From a bacterium (GTDB lineage Bacteria; SM23-31; JAUVVT01), in NCBI GenBank assembly GCA_030616165.1, contig JAUWXV010000184.1, forward strand, positions 1-7,520: a stretch of DNA of 7,520 nt, in the 5' to 3' direction. Below, in pieces: positions 1 through 6,700 of the stretch. The notes beneath the pieces were generated by a model. The model was not told where the DNA came from and made no database searches. It was given only the letters and a program-made list of their open reading frames with translations. The translations under genes and the position numbers were made by a program. The stretch's first letter is position 1. Each line of letters starts with the position of its first letter.

Positions 1-20
1 TTTATGATTAAATATATTGT

Positions 21-45
21 AGGGACAGGACATTGTCCTGTCCTT
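21..45. repeat. Near-perfect palindrome (hairpin) upstream of the first permease gene
   Basis: Arms GGACAGGACA (23-32) and TGTCCTGTCC (34-43) are exact reverse complements around one central T. The pairing extends outward by a G-T (22/44) and an A-T (21/45). In RNA it would form a hairpin of about 8-10 bp with a small loop. No T-run follows, so it is not a standard intrinsic terminator. It could be a dispersed palindromic repeat or a 3' end stabiliser for an upstream gene outside the window. The rest of 1-178 is AT-rich and shows no credible gene; 138-155 has only a small TAGCT/AGCTA inverted word. Confidence 0.7.
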
Positions 46-178
46 CTGTATAAAGTAAAAGTTGATTTTATGTCATTTATTATTTCTCATTTCAAAAAAT
101 GTCAAGAAAATATATATCATTTATTATTTAATAAGGCACTAGCTTTTAGCTATTAGCCATAATAGATGGAGAAAAGTT

Positions 179-1591
179 ATGGTATGGACAATTATTAAAA
201 AAGAGATATTAACGAACATAACCAGTCTGAGGTTTGTCCTTACTTTGCTGCTTGTAATTGCTGTTTTTATTGTCAGCGGATTTGTCTTTGTGAACAGATA
301 CAACCAGGAAATCGAGGATTTTGCGACAAAATCCAACGAGAACCTGTCTGGACTGAACGAGTCGGCAAATAATCTGAGCAGTGTTGCCCATTATGTCCAG
401 ACTATTCACAAACAGCCCAAACTAACTCAGCTTTTCTGTGAGGGATTTGAAAAGTCGCTACCAAACACTTTTAAGACGGACGTCTTTTCAATACAAAATC
501 CAGAAGTTGTAGGGAGAACAAACTTCTTATTTCCAAGATTTGCTGATATTGACTGGGTCTTTATTATCTCGCTGATTTTAAGTTTTGTTGCATTACTCCT
601 GACATTTGACAGTTTTTCGGCAGAAAAAGAAAGAGGGACACTTTCCCTTGTTGTGTCCAATTCCATCCCAAGAGATAAGGTGATATTAGGGAAATACATA
701 AGTGCGATTTTAACTCTAATGATTCCGCTTTTTGTCGGACTGTTAATAAACCTTATTATTGTCAATATATCAGGGTTTGCTATGAGTGGAAATCAATGGC
801 TGAAAATCGCTGTATTTGTGGGAATATCAATATTATATCTTTCAATTTTTTTACTTCTGGGAATCCTGGTGTCGAGCAGAAGTGCAAAATCATCGAGCAG
901 TATTGTGATATTATTGTTTATATGGGTTTTTTTGGTAATGATAATCCCTGCCTTTGGAAGAATAGTCTCGGAGAGATTTGCTTATGTACCTACCCGTCCG
1001 GAAGTGGATAGAAGGATATCTGAAGCCTCTCGTGAGATATGGGATAATTCCGAGAGATACGGCAAGAATGCAGGAAACTGGACAAGTAGCGGAATACCTG
1101 ACTGGGTGAACCCACCAGCAAGGTCAAGACTATACAATGCAATAGCCGATTCGAGAAATCGTATTAATGAGGAATATATTAACCAGATAATAGCCCAGGC
1201 TAATTTAGGTCGCAACATCACCAGGATTTCACCTGCAACAATTTATCAATCTGCATCAGAGTCGATAATTGGCACCGGTGTTTCAAGATTCCGCAGTTTA
1301 TATGACCAGTTGAAAAGATACAAAGAGACACTCAGAAGTTTTATTATAGATACGGATAAAAGTGACCCTGACAGCTGGCATCTTTTAACACCAGGAAGAG
1401 GTCATCGTATATTGATTTCCCAGAAGCCTGTTGATTTCAATGCTATTCCCAGGTTTTCTGAATCAGATGCCTTAATGATTGGAGCTTTGAAAAATGCTGC
1501 CTGGGATGTCGGTGCTTTAATTTTATTAAACATATTTCTTTTTATGGCAGTTTATGTTTCGTTTCTGAGATGTGATGTAAGACAACGATGA
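179..1591 (+). CDS. ABC-2-type transporter permease with large extracytoplasmic loops (NosY/DUF3526-like)
   Basis: A 470-residue inner-membrane permease, probably the membrane half of an ABC exporter. Six TM segments are visible at about 19-38, 127-146, 173-197, 207-231, 239-259 and 443-463, which puts both ends in the cytoplasm. The loops at about 39-126 and 261-441 would be extracytoplasmic, and the second is unusually large. The cytoplasmic loop after TM2 carries the family signature DSFSAEKERGTLSLVVSNS (144-162), shared almost word for word with the two permeases downstream. The RISP-containing stretch (349-375) and the C-terminal FLR.DVR also recur in the second permease. The start is supported by GGAG at 168-171, 7 nt before ATG. 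No ATPase gene is next to it within the window. Assignment to the ABC-2 superfamily is strong; the substrate is unknown. A role as an assembly or gliding-type (GldF-like) permease cannot be excluded. Confidence 0.87.
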   Translation: MVWTIIKKEILTNITSLRFVLTLLLVIAVFIVSGFVFVNRYNQEIEDFATKSNENLSGLNESANNLSSVAHYVQTIHKQPKLTQLFCEGFEKSLPNTFKTDVFSIQNPEVVGRTNFLFPRFADIDWVFIISLILSFVALLLTFDSFSAEKERGTLSLVVSNSIPRDKVILGKYISAILTLMIPLFVGLLINLIIVNISGFAMSGNQWLKIAVFVGISILYLSIFLLLGILVSSRSAKSSSSIVILLFIWVFLVMIIPAFGRIVSERFAYVPTRPEVDRRISEASREIWDNSERYGKNAGNWTSSGIPDWVNPPARSRLYNAIADSRNRINEEYINQIIAQANLGRNITRISPATIYQSASESIIGTGVSRFRSLYDQLKRYKETLRSFIIDTDKSDPDSWHLLTPGRGHRILISQKPVDFNAIPRFSESDALMIGALKNAAWDVGALILLNIFLFMAVYVSFLRCDVRQR

Positions 1592-1593
1592 AG

Positions 1594-1648
1594 ATTTACG
1601 ATTTACGAATGTTGAATTTTCACTTTTACCAAATTGTAAATCGTAAAT
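1594..1648. repeat. Inverted repeat of the ATTTACG family in the spacer between permease and TolC genes
   Basis: The left arm ATTTACGATTTAC (1594-1606) and right arm GTAAATCGTAAAT (1636-1648) are exact 13-base reverse complements separated by 29 nt. The element begins two bases after the permease stop codon and fills most of the 94-bp spacer. The same words recur in the next two spacers. There is no T-tract after the stem, so intrinsic termination is not indicated; a dispersed repeat or an intercistronic mRNA stem both fit. Confidence 0.85.
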
Positions 1649-1685
1649 ATTATTAAGTTTATTATAAAGAAAGGAGTGAGTAAAA

Positions 1686-3233
1686 ATGAAAAGGTCATTT
1701 TTTATAAAATTTATTATCTTCAGTTTCATTTTACAAACGTTAATCTGTAACCCAATCTGGGGACAGCAGGTAAGAGTTTTAACTTATGATGAAGCTATTA
1801 ATATTGCATTAAAAGAAAGTTATACGGTAAAATCATTTCAGGAAAAAAAGATGGCGATGCAGCAATTTTTTAATTACTATAAGGCAATGTTTAAACCAAG
1901 ACTCGATTTCAGCATTTTTTCGCCGTCGTGGAATGAAAATGTCATCGATATACAGAGGGCAGATGATTTACCAGTTTACAATTCATTCGGGACAATGAGA
2001 TTTGGCGGAAATTTCCAATTTACATATATCATACCAACAGGTGGAAATATTGCTCTATCTTCCAGAATGTATCGTGAGGATTTAAAGACAGTTCTGGCAC
2101 TGAAAAATTATGAACAATTGAGTAATAAACAGGCATACAGCAATCTTAGTTTAAGTTTTAACCAGCCGATATTTACAACTAATACACTCCGTGAAAATTT
2201 AGATGAGGCAAGATATTTATACGAACAATCTTCGAGTCAATTTACACGAGGGCAAATGGATATTATTTACAGTGTGACCGAAGGTTTCTACTCACTTTAT
2301 CGTGCGACAAGAGAGGTTGAAATTGCAATAGAAAAATTGAAGAATTCAGAAGAGGCGCTCCGAATAGCAAAATTAAAATCTGAAACAGGCCGTATCCCTG
2401 AAGGTGATGTTTTAATTGCTGAAATTTCAGCCGCACAAAACAGAGCCAATCTTTCTGAAAGTGATGGTAACTTAGAGCGTTCAAAAGATTCTTTTAAGCA
2501 GTTGATCGGACTGAGCCTGGATGAAGATATTCAGATAATAACAGATTTAAAATACGATACCCTTAAAATTGATTTAAATAAAGCAATTGAAGAAGCATTA
2601 AAAAACCGATTAGAAATCCACGAATCAGAAATTAATATTGAACTCCAGGATATAAAGGTTGACCGTGCGAAAAGAATACGGGAATTCAGCGGAAACATTT
2701 CTGCTTATTATGACCTGACAGGAGTCAGTACAATACAAGGAGGTTCCATAGGTTCACTATTTGAATCATCATTCGATAATTTTATTGAGCGTCCGCCAAA
2801 CAGAGGAATTACATTAACATTATCTTATCCTATTTTTGATTGGGGGCGAGGTTCAGCAAGAGTACAGCAAGAAGTGGCTAATCTGAAAGAATCGGAACTC
2901 AGTCTGGAAAACACGAAAATGACTATCACTCGCGAAGTGAGGGATATTGTACGGAGTGTTGAAGAAGCTAAAAATCGGTTAGAAATACATGAAAAAAATC
3001 AGCAGGTTGCTCAACGAAGTTATGAAATTAGTCGCCTGCGCTTCGAAAACGGCGATATTACCAATCAGGAATTAGGTATAGAACAGGAACGACTGGCTGA
3101 TACACAAATAGATTATCTCAATGCATTTATAACTTATCAATTGGCTGATGCAGATTTAAAAAGAAAAACGTTGTGGGATTTTAAAAATAACTGGAGTTAC
3201 TTGAAAACTGATTATCTTTTAGAAAATGAGTAA
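1686..3233 (+). CDS. TolC-family outer-membrane efflux protein
   Basis: A 515-residue outer-membrane channel subunit; TolC-family trimers form a beta-barrel in the outer membrane and a long alpha-helical tunnel through the periplasm. Residues 1-26 form a signal peptide (KRSFFIKF, hydrophobic core, likely cut near IWG/QQ). The mature part starts with the family motif LTYDEAINIALKES (32-45). Two outer-membrane-efflux repeats follow. Repeat 1 has the strand NLSLSFNQPIF (153-163) and a helical hairpin with LKSETGRIPEGDVLIAE (230-246). Repeat 2 starts at LNKAIEEALKNRLEI (297-311), with strand ITLTLSYPIFDWG (375-387) and hairpin RLRFENGDITNQELGIEQE (450-468). Length is slightly above the usual TolC size. 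The start is set by AAGGAGTG (1671-1678). Its position between a permease gene and the hairpin/NEW3 gene argues that it is the dedicated exit duct of this export locus. Oddly, KNRLEIHE occurs twice (306-313, 429-436). Confidence 0.95.
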   Translation: MKRSFFIKFIIFSFILQTLICNPIWGQQVRVLTYDEAINIALKESYTVKSFQEKKMAMQQFFNYYKAMFKPRLDFSIFSPSWNENVIDIQRADDLPVYNSFGTMRFGGNFQFTYIIPTGGNIALSSRMYREDLKTVLALKNYEQLSNKQAYSNLSLSFNQPIFTTNTLRENLDEARYLYEQSSSQFTRGQMDIIYSVTEGFYSLYRATREVEIAIEKLKNSEEALRIAKLKSETGRIPEGDVLIAEISAAQNRANLSESDGNLERSKDSFKQLIGLSLDEDIQIITDLKYDTLKIDLNKAIEEALKNRLEIHESEINIELQDIKVDRAKRIREFSGNISAYYDLTGVSTIQGGSIGSLFESSFDNFIERPPNRGITLTLSYPIFDWGRGSARVQQEVANLKESELSLENTKMTITREVRDIVRSVEEAKNRLEIHEKNQQVAQRSYEISRLRFENGDITNQELGIEQERLADTQIDYLNAFITYQLADADLKRKTLWDFKNNWSYLKTDYLLENE

Positions 3234-3240
3234 AAAATGA

Positions 3241-3330
3241 ACCGCTTTAATATTTACGATTTACGATTTACGATTTACGAATGATGAATTTTTTCTTTTG
3301 ACAAATCGTAAATTCTGTGTTTCTGCGGTA
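3241..3330. repeat. Composite nested repeat: four tandem ATTTACG units, inverted arm, and GCGGT-ending element
   Basis: The 152-bp spacer between the TolC and NEW3 genes contains four perfect tandem 7-mers ATTTACG (3252-3279). After a short AT-rich loop, the reverse-complement arm AAATCGTAAAT (3303-3313) follows. Outside these, ACCGC (3241-3245) pairs with GCGGT (3325-3329), so the block is a nested palindrome. The right flank (3314-3333) resembles a shortened copy of the element at 4994-5038, lacking its middle. Bases 3334-3377 are plain AT-rich leader. No T-run terminator is seen. Confidence 0.8.
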
Positions 3331-3378
3331 AAAAAGAATTTAAATAAAAACACAGATTAATTTTTAACTAATAATATA

Positions 3379-3391
3379 GGAGAAAATGATG
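3379..3391 (+). promoter_or_regulatory. Ribosome binding site and ambiguous double ATG start
   Basis: GGAG at 3379-3382 is followed by two adjacent in-frame ATG codons at 3386 and 3389. The first lies only 3 nt from GGAG, the second 6 nt. The second (protein starting MKNLSQ) therefore has the more usual spacing and may be the true start. The difference is one methionine and does not affect the signal peptide. Confidence 0.6.
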
Positions 3392-4879
3392 AAAAATTTA
3401 TCTCAAATTACGTTAATTTTTATAATCGTTAATCTGATATTTTTTCTACCAAATGAAGTAATTGCTCAGGAAGACCAGGCATCTTTGCTGTTAGATTTAA
3501 AAAAAGCCAGAGCATCTTATGAAATCGCTAAACAAAAAGTGGAAAATGATGAAAAACTTTTCGAGAACAAGGCTATTTCAGAGGACGAGTACAATAAATC
3601 GAAGAATGAATTTCTGAGCAAGGAGGTCGATTATCAGAAACTAATTCTCAAAGTGATGGCACAGCAGTCTTATATTATTGTAGAAAAAGCAATCAAGTAT
3701 CGAACCCAAACGGGAGAAAAGCGGGTAAAAGTAACTATTCGCAGTACTATGGAGGGTAACCAGGAGTATCTGAATCAATTCCAGGAACACTTCGATATTT
3801 TTACACCTGAGATGCGGTCGAGTAAAATTTATAACATATTTGTCTCATTAATTAATATAGAAAACAAAACCATTATAGGCACTCCTTACGAGATAAGAAT
3901 CCCTGTGCTTGAATTAGGGAAAACGGTGGACGCCGATTTTGGCTTGTTACGGGACGTCGAAAACTTGCAGGTCAGCTTGAATTACAGCGGGAAAAAAGAT
4001 GAAAAGAATATCTACCTGGAAAAGGATGCCAGTGCCAATATCGTGGATATTATTTCCTCCGAGTTCTCACAGGAGACTGACCTCGGTTCCCAGGCAACCT
4101 TCGACCTCACATTAGAACGATTTTCAGATACTGATGATGTATATAGACTGACAGTATTAAACTTACCAAGGCAAATCAGTTATGACTTCATCGATTCTGA
4201 AACCAATGCCCGTCTTTCCCAGATTAAGTTTATGCAGGGAATCAACATTAAAAAATTGGCTTTAAAAACCTATCTCCCAGACAGATATGATGAACAGATT
4301 GTTATCGACAAACCTCTTGTGTTTCATGCGCTTGTGTTAACAAGAGACCAATATGAACAGTTGGGAAATATCAGTGATAAATATTTTAATGAAAAAGAAA
4401 TGGATGCAATTCAGGGTGGGAAGGTAACATTAGAACTTATTCCAAGAGGTGTTGGACGGATTGAAGTTCGTGCACTGAGCCTCTATCACGAAATAACTGT
4501 TGGCGACAGTGTGAAAATGGATATCACCATCCGCAATGATGGTACACGTCGGCTGGACAATATTAAAATATCAACAGATAATCCACTCCGATGGCGCTCC
4601 TTTATCCAGCATGATTTGATTAGATCACTGGAACCGGAAAAGGAAGAAATTATACACCTAATTATTGTTCCGCCACCTGATGTCGGGGTGGGAGCTCAAG
4701 AGGTTAAAATTAAAACTGAAGCCCTGGCTGATAATCGTCTTGTAGAAACAGAAGACAAAACTGTTCGGATTCAGGTTAAGGCAAAGACGCAGATTTTGTG
4801 GACAGCAGTGTTAATATTACTCCTGATAGGGCTTGTGTTAGGTATTGTTATTTTCGGGATAAAGATAAGTAGAAGATAA
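3386..4879 (+). CDS. Membrane-anchored periplasmic protein with HlyD/AcrA-like alpha-hairpin and NEW3 domain; candidate exporter adaptor
   Basis: A 497-residue protein. A signal peptide covers about 1-27 (cut after VIA). Residues about 30-95 read as two charged helices joined by the turn NKAISEDEY (61-69), the pattern of the alpha-hairpin that membrane-fusion proteins use to touch TolC. In the RLS tip motif known from AcrA-type adaptors, L58 and S65 have the correct 7-residue spacing, but the arginine position is N54. I see no biotinyl-lipoyl half-motifs around the hairpin. Residues about 95-350 are beta-rich, and about 230-320 resembles a weak NEW3-like sandwich (inference). Residues about 358-466 fit the NEW3 fold (VGDSVKMDITIRNDGTRRLDN, then a VPPPDVGVGAQEVKI strand). 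One TM segment (about 471-492) ends with KISRR, placing the C-terminus in the cytoplasm. It sits directly after the TolC gene. NEW3 membrane proteins (COG1470 type) are, as I recall, often near ABC permeases. The adaptor role is inferred. Confidence 0.85.
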   Translation: MMKNLSQITLIFIIVNLIFFLPNEVIAQEDQASLLLDLKKARASYEIAKQKVENDEKLFENKAISEDEYNKSKNEFLSKEVDYQKLILKVMAQQSYIIVEKAIKYRTQTGEKRVKVTIRSTMEGNQEYLNQFQEHFDIFTPEMRSSKIYNIFVSLINIENKTIIGTPYEIRIPVLELGKTVDADFGLLRDVENLQVSLNYSGKKDEKNIYLEKDASANIVDIISSEFSQETDLGSQATFDLTLERFSDTDDVYRLTVLNLPRQISYDFIDSETNARLSQIKFMQGINIKKLALKTYLPDRYDEQIVIDKPLVFHALVLTRDQYEQLGNISDKYFNEKEMDAIQGGKVTLELIPRGVGRIEVRALSLYHEITVGDSVKMDITIRNDGTRRLDNIKISTDNPLRWRSFIQHDLIRSLEPEKEEIIHLIIVPPPDVGVGAQEVKIKTEALADNRLVETEDKTVRIQVKAKTQILWTAVLILLLIGLVLGIVIFGIKISRR

Positions 4880-4881
4880 CT

Positions 4882-4995
4882 CCATTTACAATTTACGATT
4901 TTAGATTTGCGAATAACAATTTATTTATAACTAAAAGTTTATAACTAATAACCAATAGTTAATTCACCAAATCGTAAATCGTCATTCGTAAATTC
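4882..4995. repeat. Degenerate ATTTACG-family inverted repeat with AT-rich filler
   Basis: In the 172-bp spacer before the second permease gene, ATTTACGATTT (4891-4901) is the exact reverse complement of AAATCGTAAAT (4969-4979). A further degenerate pair is ATTTGCGAAT (4904-4913) and ATTCGTAAAT (4985-4994). Between the arms lies filler with the word TATAACTA twice. It is the third and longest copy of the repeat family in the window. Its right side runs directly into the GCGGT-ending repeat at 5001-5032. Confidence 0.75.
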
Positions 4996-5000
4996 TATGT

Positions 5001-5032
5001 TTCTCCGCGTCCTTGCCCTTTGGGTCTGCGGT
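5001..5032 (-). repeat. Left copy of a 32-bp inverted repeat flanking the second permease gene
   Basis: The reverse complement of this segment starts ACCGCAGACCCAAAGGGCAA and matches 6525-6556 at 30 of 32 positions by direct comparison. The GCGGT end is 11 bases before the GGAG of the permease gene, so the repeat lies in its immediate 5' leader. A shortened relative is at 3314-3333. Confidence 0.85.
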
Positions 5033-5120
5033 AAAATAATAAGGGAGAAAAATGTTTAAAACATTAATCTTAAAAGAAATCCGGGAGACTTTCCATAATT
5101 TCCACTTTCTCATTGCAACG
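5028..5120 (+). repeat. Direct repeat, first copy: leader, RBS and first 23 codons of a permease gene
   Basis: Aligned at a constant offset of 1580 bases, 5028-5120 and 6608-6700 differ at 7 of 93 positions, with an unbroken identical run at 5043-5081. It includes the tail of the GCGGTAAAATAAT element, the GGAG site and the first 23 codons. Beyond 5120 the match falls to about half within the next 40 bases. The pattern points to a tandem duplication or a gene-conversion tract. Confidence 0.85.
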
Positions 5121-6518
5121 CTCCTCTGCCTCGTACTTATACCTCTGGGGATGTATGTGACATTAAAGGATTATGAACAGAGATTCTCCGATTATCAGGA
5201 CTCGGTGAGGCTCTACCAGGAACGCTCCGAGGGAAGGATCAACAGCAGTTTCAACGCTGAGGGGTATCGTCCACCATCTGCTATGAGCATTTTTTCTTTA
5301 GGTCTCGAATACTTCCTTCCCACAAAAGTCGTCACTTCCCCGGATGGTCAGTTCAAGATGTTAGATGAATCAGGAATTAATAATCCTCAGTCCCTTCTTT
5401 CCGGTAAAGTAGATTTTCTATTCATTGTGAGTTTTGTTCTGTCGATACTGGCACTGATTTTCACCTTCAGCAGTATATCCGGTGAGAAAGAAACAGGCAC
5501 CCTCAGTCTCATTATATCAAACTCGGTTCCGCGATGGAAAATTATCTTAGCAAAGGTTCTGGGAAACTACGCTGTCTTTTTAGCCCCATTTATCATTGCG
5601 CTCCTCATTGCGATTTTAATTGTCAACATCTCAGGTGTAGTTTCAGTTTTATCCGGAGAGATTTTTCCGTCTTTCCTCGTGATTCTTTTCGTTACTCTGC
5701 TCTTTATTTTCTCCATGTTCAACCTTGGGATGTTAGTTTCCACACTTACACACCGTTCAATAATTTCAATGATAACTCTACTTTTCGTTTGGGTTGTTCT
5801 TGTACTTGCGGTGCCTAAAATCTGTCCTATGGTAGCCGAAATTCTCTATCCGGTGAAGTCACAGCAGGTAGTAAACAACGAGAAACAAGCAATCAGAGCA
5901 AATCTTGAAAGTGAACTTGACCAAAAAAGGCGTGAATTGTTTGACAGGACTATGATTGATTACGGATTAGACCCCCGAAATATAGACAAATTGAGATTAG
6001 CCCCAGCATGGAACAAAGCATCCGCACAGTATAATGAAGACAAAATATCCCTTGAAGAGGATTACCAGGAGAGAATCGTTACTGCAACCGAGAGAATAGA
6101 ACAGGATTACTCCAACAGGCGAAACATTCAGGATGCAATTGCAAAGAATCTTTCAAGGATTTCCCCGGTGAGTTGTTATACGTACATTCTTTCCGAACTA
6201 TCGGGCTCCGGTGTTATGGAAATGAACAATTTTCTTGAACATGCACGAAGATTTCGAGACCAGGTAAAACAAGAAATTTATGATAATATCATCTTGACAG
6301 AATATGCAAATACATTCGGGCAGATATTGGTTGATGCGAGACTTGCCGATGGATTTAATCCCCGAAGCGTATCCGTTCCGCATATATCTGACTATCAGCA
6401 TACAAATCTCGACCAGGCATTAAAAGCCGAATGGATGGATATCGTGCTTCTGTCTCTATTCTCCATACTGTTCTTTGCAGCGAGTTTTGTGGGATTTTTG
6501 AGGTATGATGTAAGGTAA
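5052..6518 (+). CDS. ABC-2-type transporter permease, paralog of the first permease
   Basis: A 488-residue inner-membrane permease with the same design as the gene at 179. TM segments are at about 18-37, 121-140, 170-194, 205-229, 237-256 and 461-482. A first extracytoplasmic loop spans about 38-120 and a second about 257-458. The second loop is rich in charged residues and likely largely helical over about 270-360 (for example NLESELDQKRRELFDR, 284-299). The signature SSISGEKETGTLSLIISNS (140-158) lies in the cytoplasmic loop after TM2. LSRISP (367-372) and the C-terminal GFLRYDVR match the first permease. GGAG at 5044-5047 is only 4 nt from the ATG, a tight spacing shared with the third permease gene. 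It follows the NEW3 gene and is bracketed by inverted repeats (5001-5032, 6525-6556). It could pair with either neighbouring permease as a heterodimer; this is inference, as is the export direction. Confidence 0.9.
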   Translation: MFKTLILKEIRETFHNFHFLIATLLCLVLIPLGMYVTLKDYEQRFSDYQDSVRLYQERSEGRINSSFNAEGYRPPSAMSIFSLGLEYFLPTKVVTSPDGQFKMLDESGINNPQSLLSGKVDFLFIVSFVLSILALIFTFSSISGEKETGTLSLIISNSVPRWKIILAKVLGNYAVFLAPFIIALLIAILIVNISGVVSVLSGEIFPSFLVILFVTLLFIFSMFNLGMLVSTLTHRSIISMITLLFVWVVLVLAVPKICPMVAEILYPVKSQQVVNNEKQAIRANLESELDQKRRELFDRTMIDYGLDPRNIDKLRLAPAWNKASAQYNEDKISLEEDYQERIVTATERIEQDYSNRRNIQDAIAKNLSRISPVSCYTYILSELSGSGVMEMNNFLEHARRFRDQVKQEIYDNIILTEYANTFGQILVDARLADGFNPRSVSVPHISDYQHTNLDQALKAEWMDIVLLSLFSILFFAASFVGFLRYDVR

Positions 6519-6524
6519 AAGTAA

Positions 6525-6556
6525 ACCGCAGACCCAAAGGGCAAGGGCGCTGAGAA
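6525..6556 (+). repeat. Right copy of the 32-bp inverted repeat flanking the second permease gene
   Basis: This copy starts 6 bases after the permease stop codon and is in opposite orientation to 5001-5032 (30 of 32 bases match). The pair encloses the whole permease gene, but there are no visible target-site duplications and no transposase. The same block also serves as the left half of a local hairpin with 6588-6612. Confidence 0.85.
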
Positions 6557-6602
6557 GCAGAGATAAAATAATATAAGTTCTGAAATTCTCTGTCTCTCAG
6601 CA
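6549..6602. repeat. Imperfect 15-bp hairpin in the leader of the third permease gene
   Basis: GCTGAGAAGCAGAGA (6549-6563) pairs with TCTCTGTCTCTCAGC (6588-6602) at 13 of 15 positions, the two mismatches being central. The loop is 24 nt and AT-rich. An outer pair, ACCGC (6525-6529) with GCGGT (6608-6612), extends the structure. It ends about 20 bases before the GGAG of the downstream gene. No T-run follows, so it is more likely two facing copies of the repeat family than an intrinsic terminator, though it could affect expression of the downstream gene. Confidence 0.75.
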
Positions 6603-6607
6603 TCTCG

Positions 6608-6700
6608 GCGGTAAAATAATATGGGAGAAAAATGTTTAAAACATTAATCTTAAAAGAAATCAGGGAGACCTTGCATAATTTCCAGTTTCTCATTGCCACA
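6608..6700 (+). repeat. Direct repeat, second copy: leader, RBS and first 23 codons of the third permease gene
   Basis: Partner of 5028-5120, with 86 of 93 positions identical. It carries the same GGAG-to-ATG spacing of 4 nt and the same N-terminus MFKTLILKEIRET. After this point codon choice shifts sharply towards A and T at third positions. Confidence 0.85.

Noticed and set aside
4-156. 50-codon open frame at the window start
   Set aside because: It contains the palindrome and low-complexity AT-rich DNA, has no clear RBS and reads as no recognisable protein; likely chance.
62-165. Possible sigma70-like promoter (TTGATT at 62, TATATATCAT near 110)
   Set aside because: The region is so AT-rich that such matches are expected by chance, and the spacing is not convincing.
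1594-1660. Intrinsic terminator after the first permease gene
   Set aside because: The stem is AT-rich with a 29-nt loop and is not followed by a T-run; the same words recur elsewhere as repeats.
1686-1760. Lipoprotein signal (LIC at residues 19-21) in the TolC homologue
   Set aside because: The residue before Cys is Ile and the hydrophobic segment continues past it; an ordinary signal peptide with a later cut fits better.
3252-3313. CRISPR-like array
   Set aside because: The units are 7 bp and directly adjacent, with no spacers and no cas genes.
5001-6556. Insertion sequence
   Set aside because: Inverted repeats are present, but the enclosed gene is a permease, no transposase exists and no target duplication is visible.
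6355-6699. Minus-strand open frame of 114 codons across the spacer between two permease genes
   Set aside because: It overlaps the strongly supported permease reading frames and the repeat-rich spacer, and its product has no recognisable features. Other overlapping antisense frames were rejected for the same reason.
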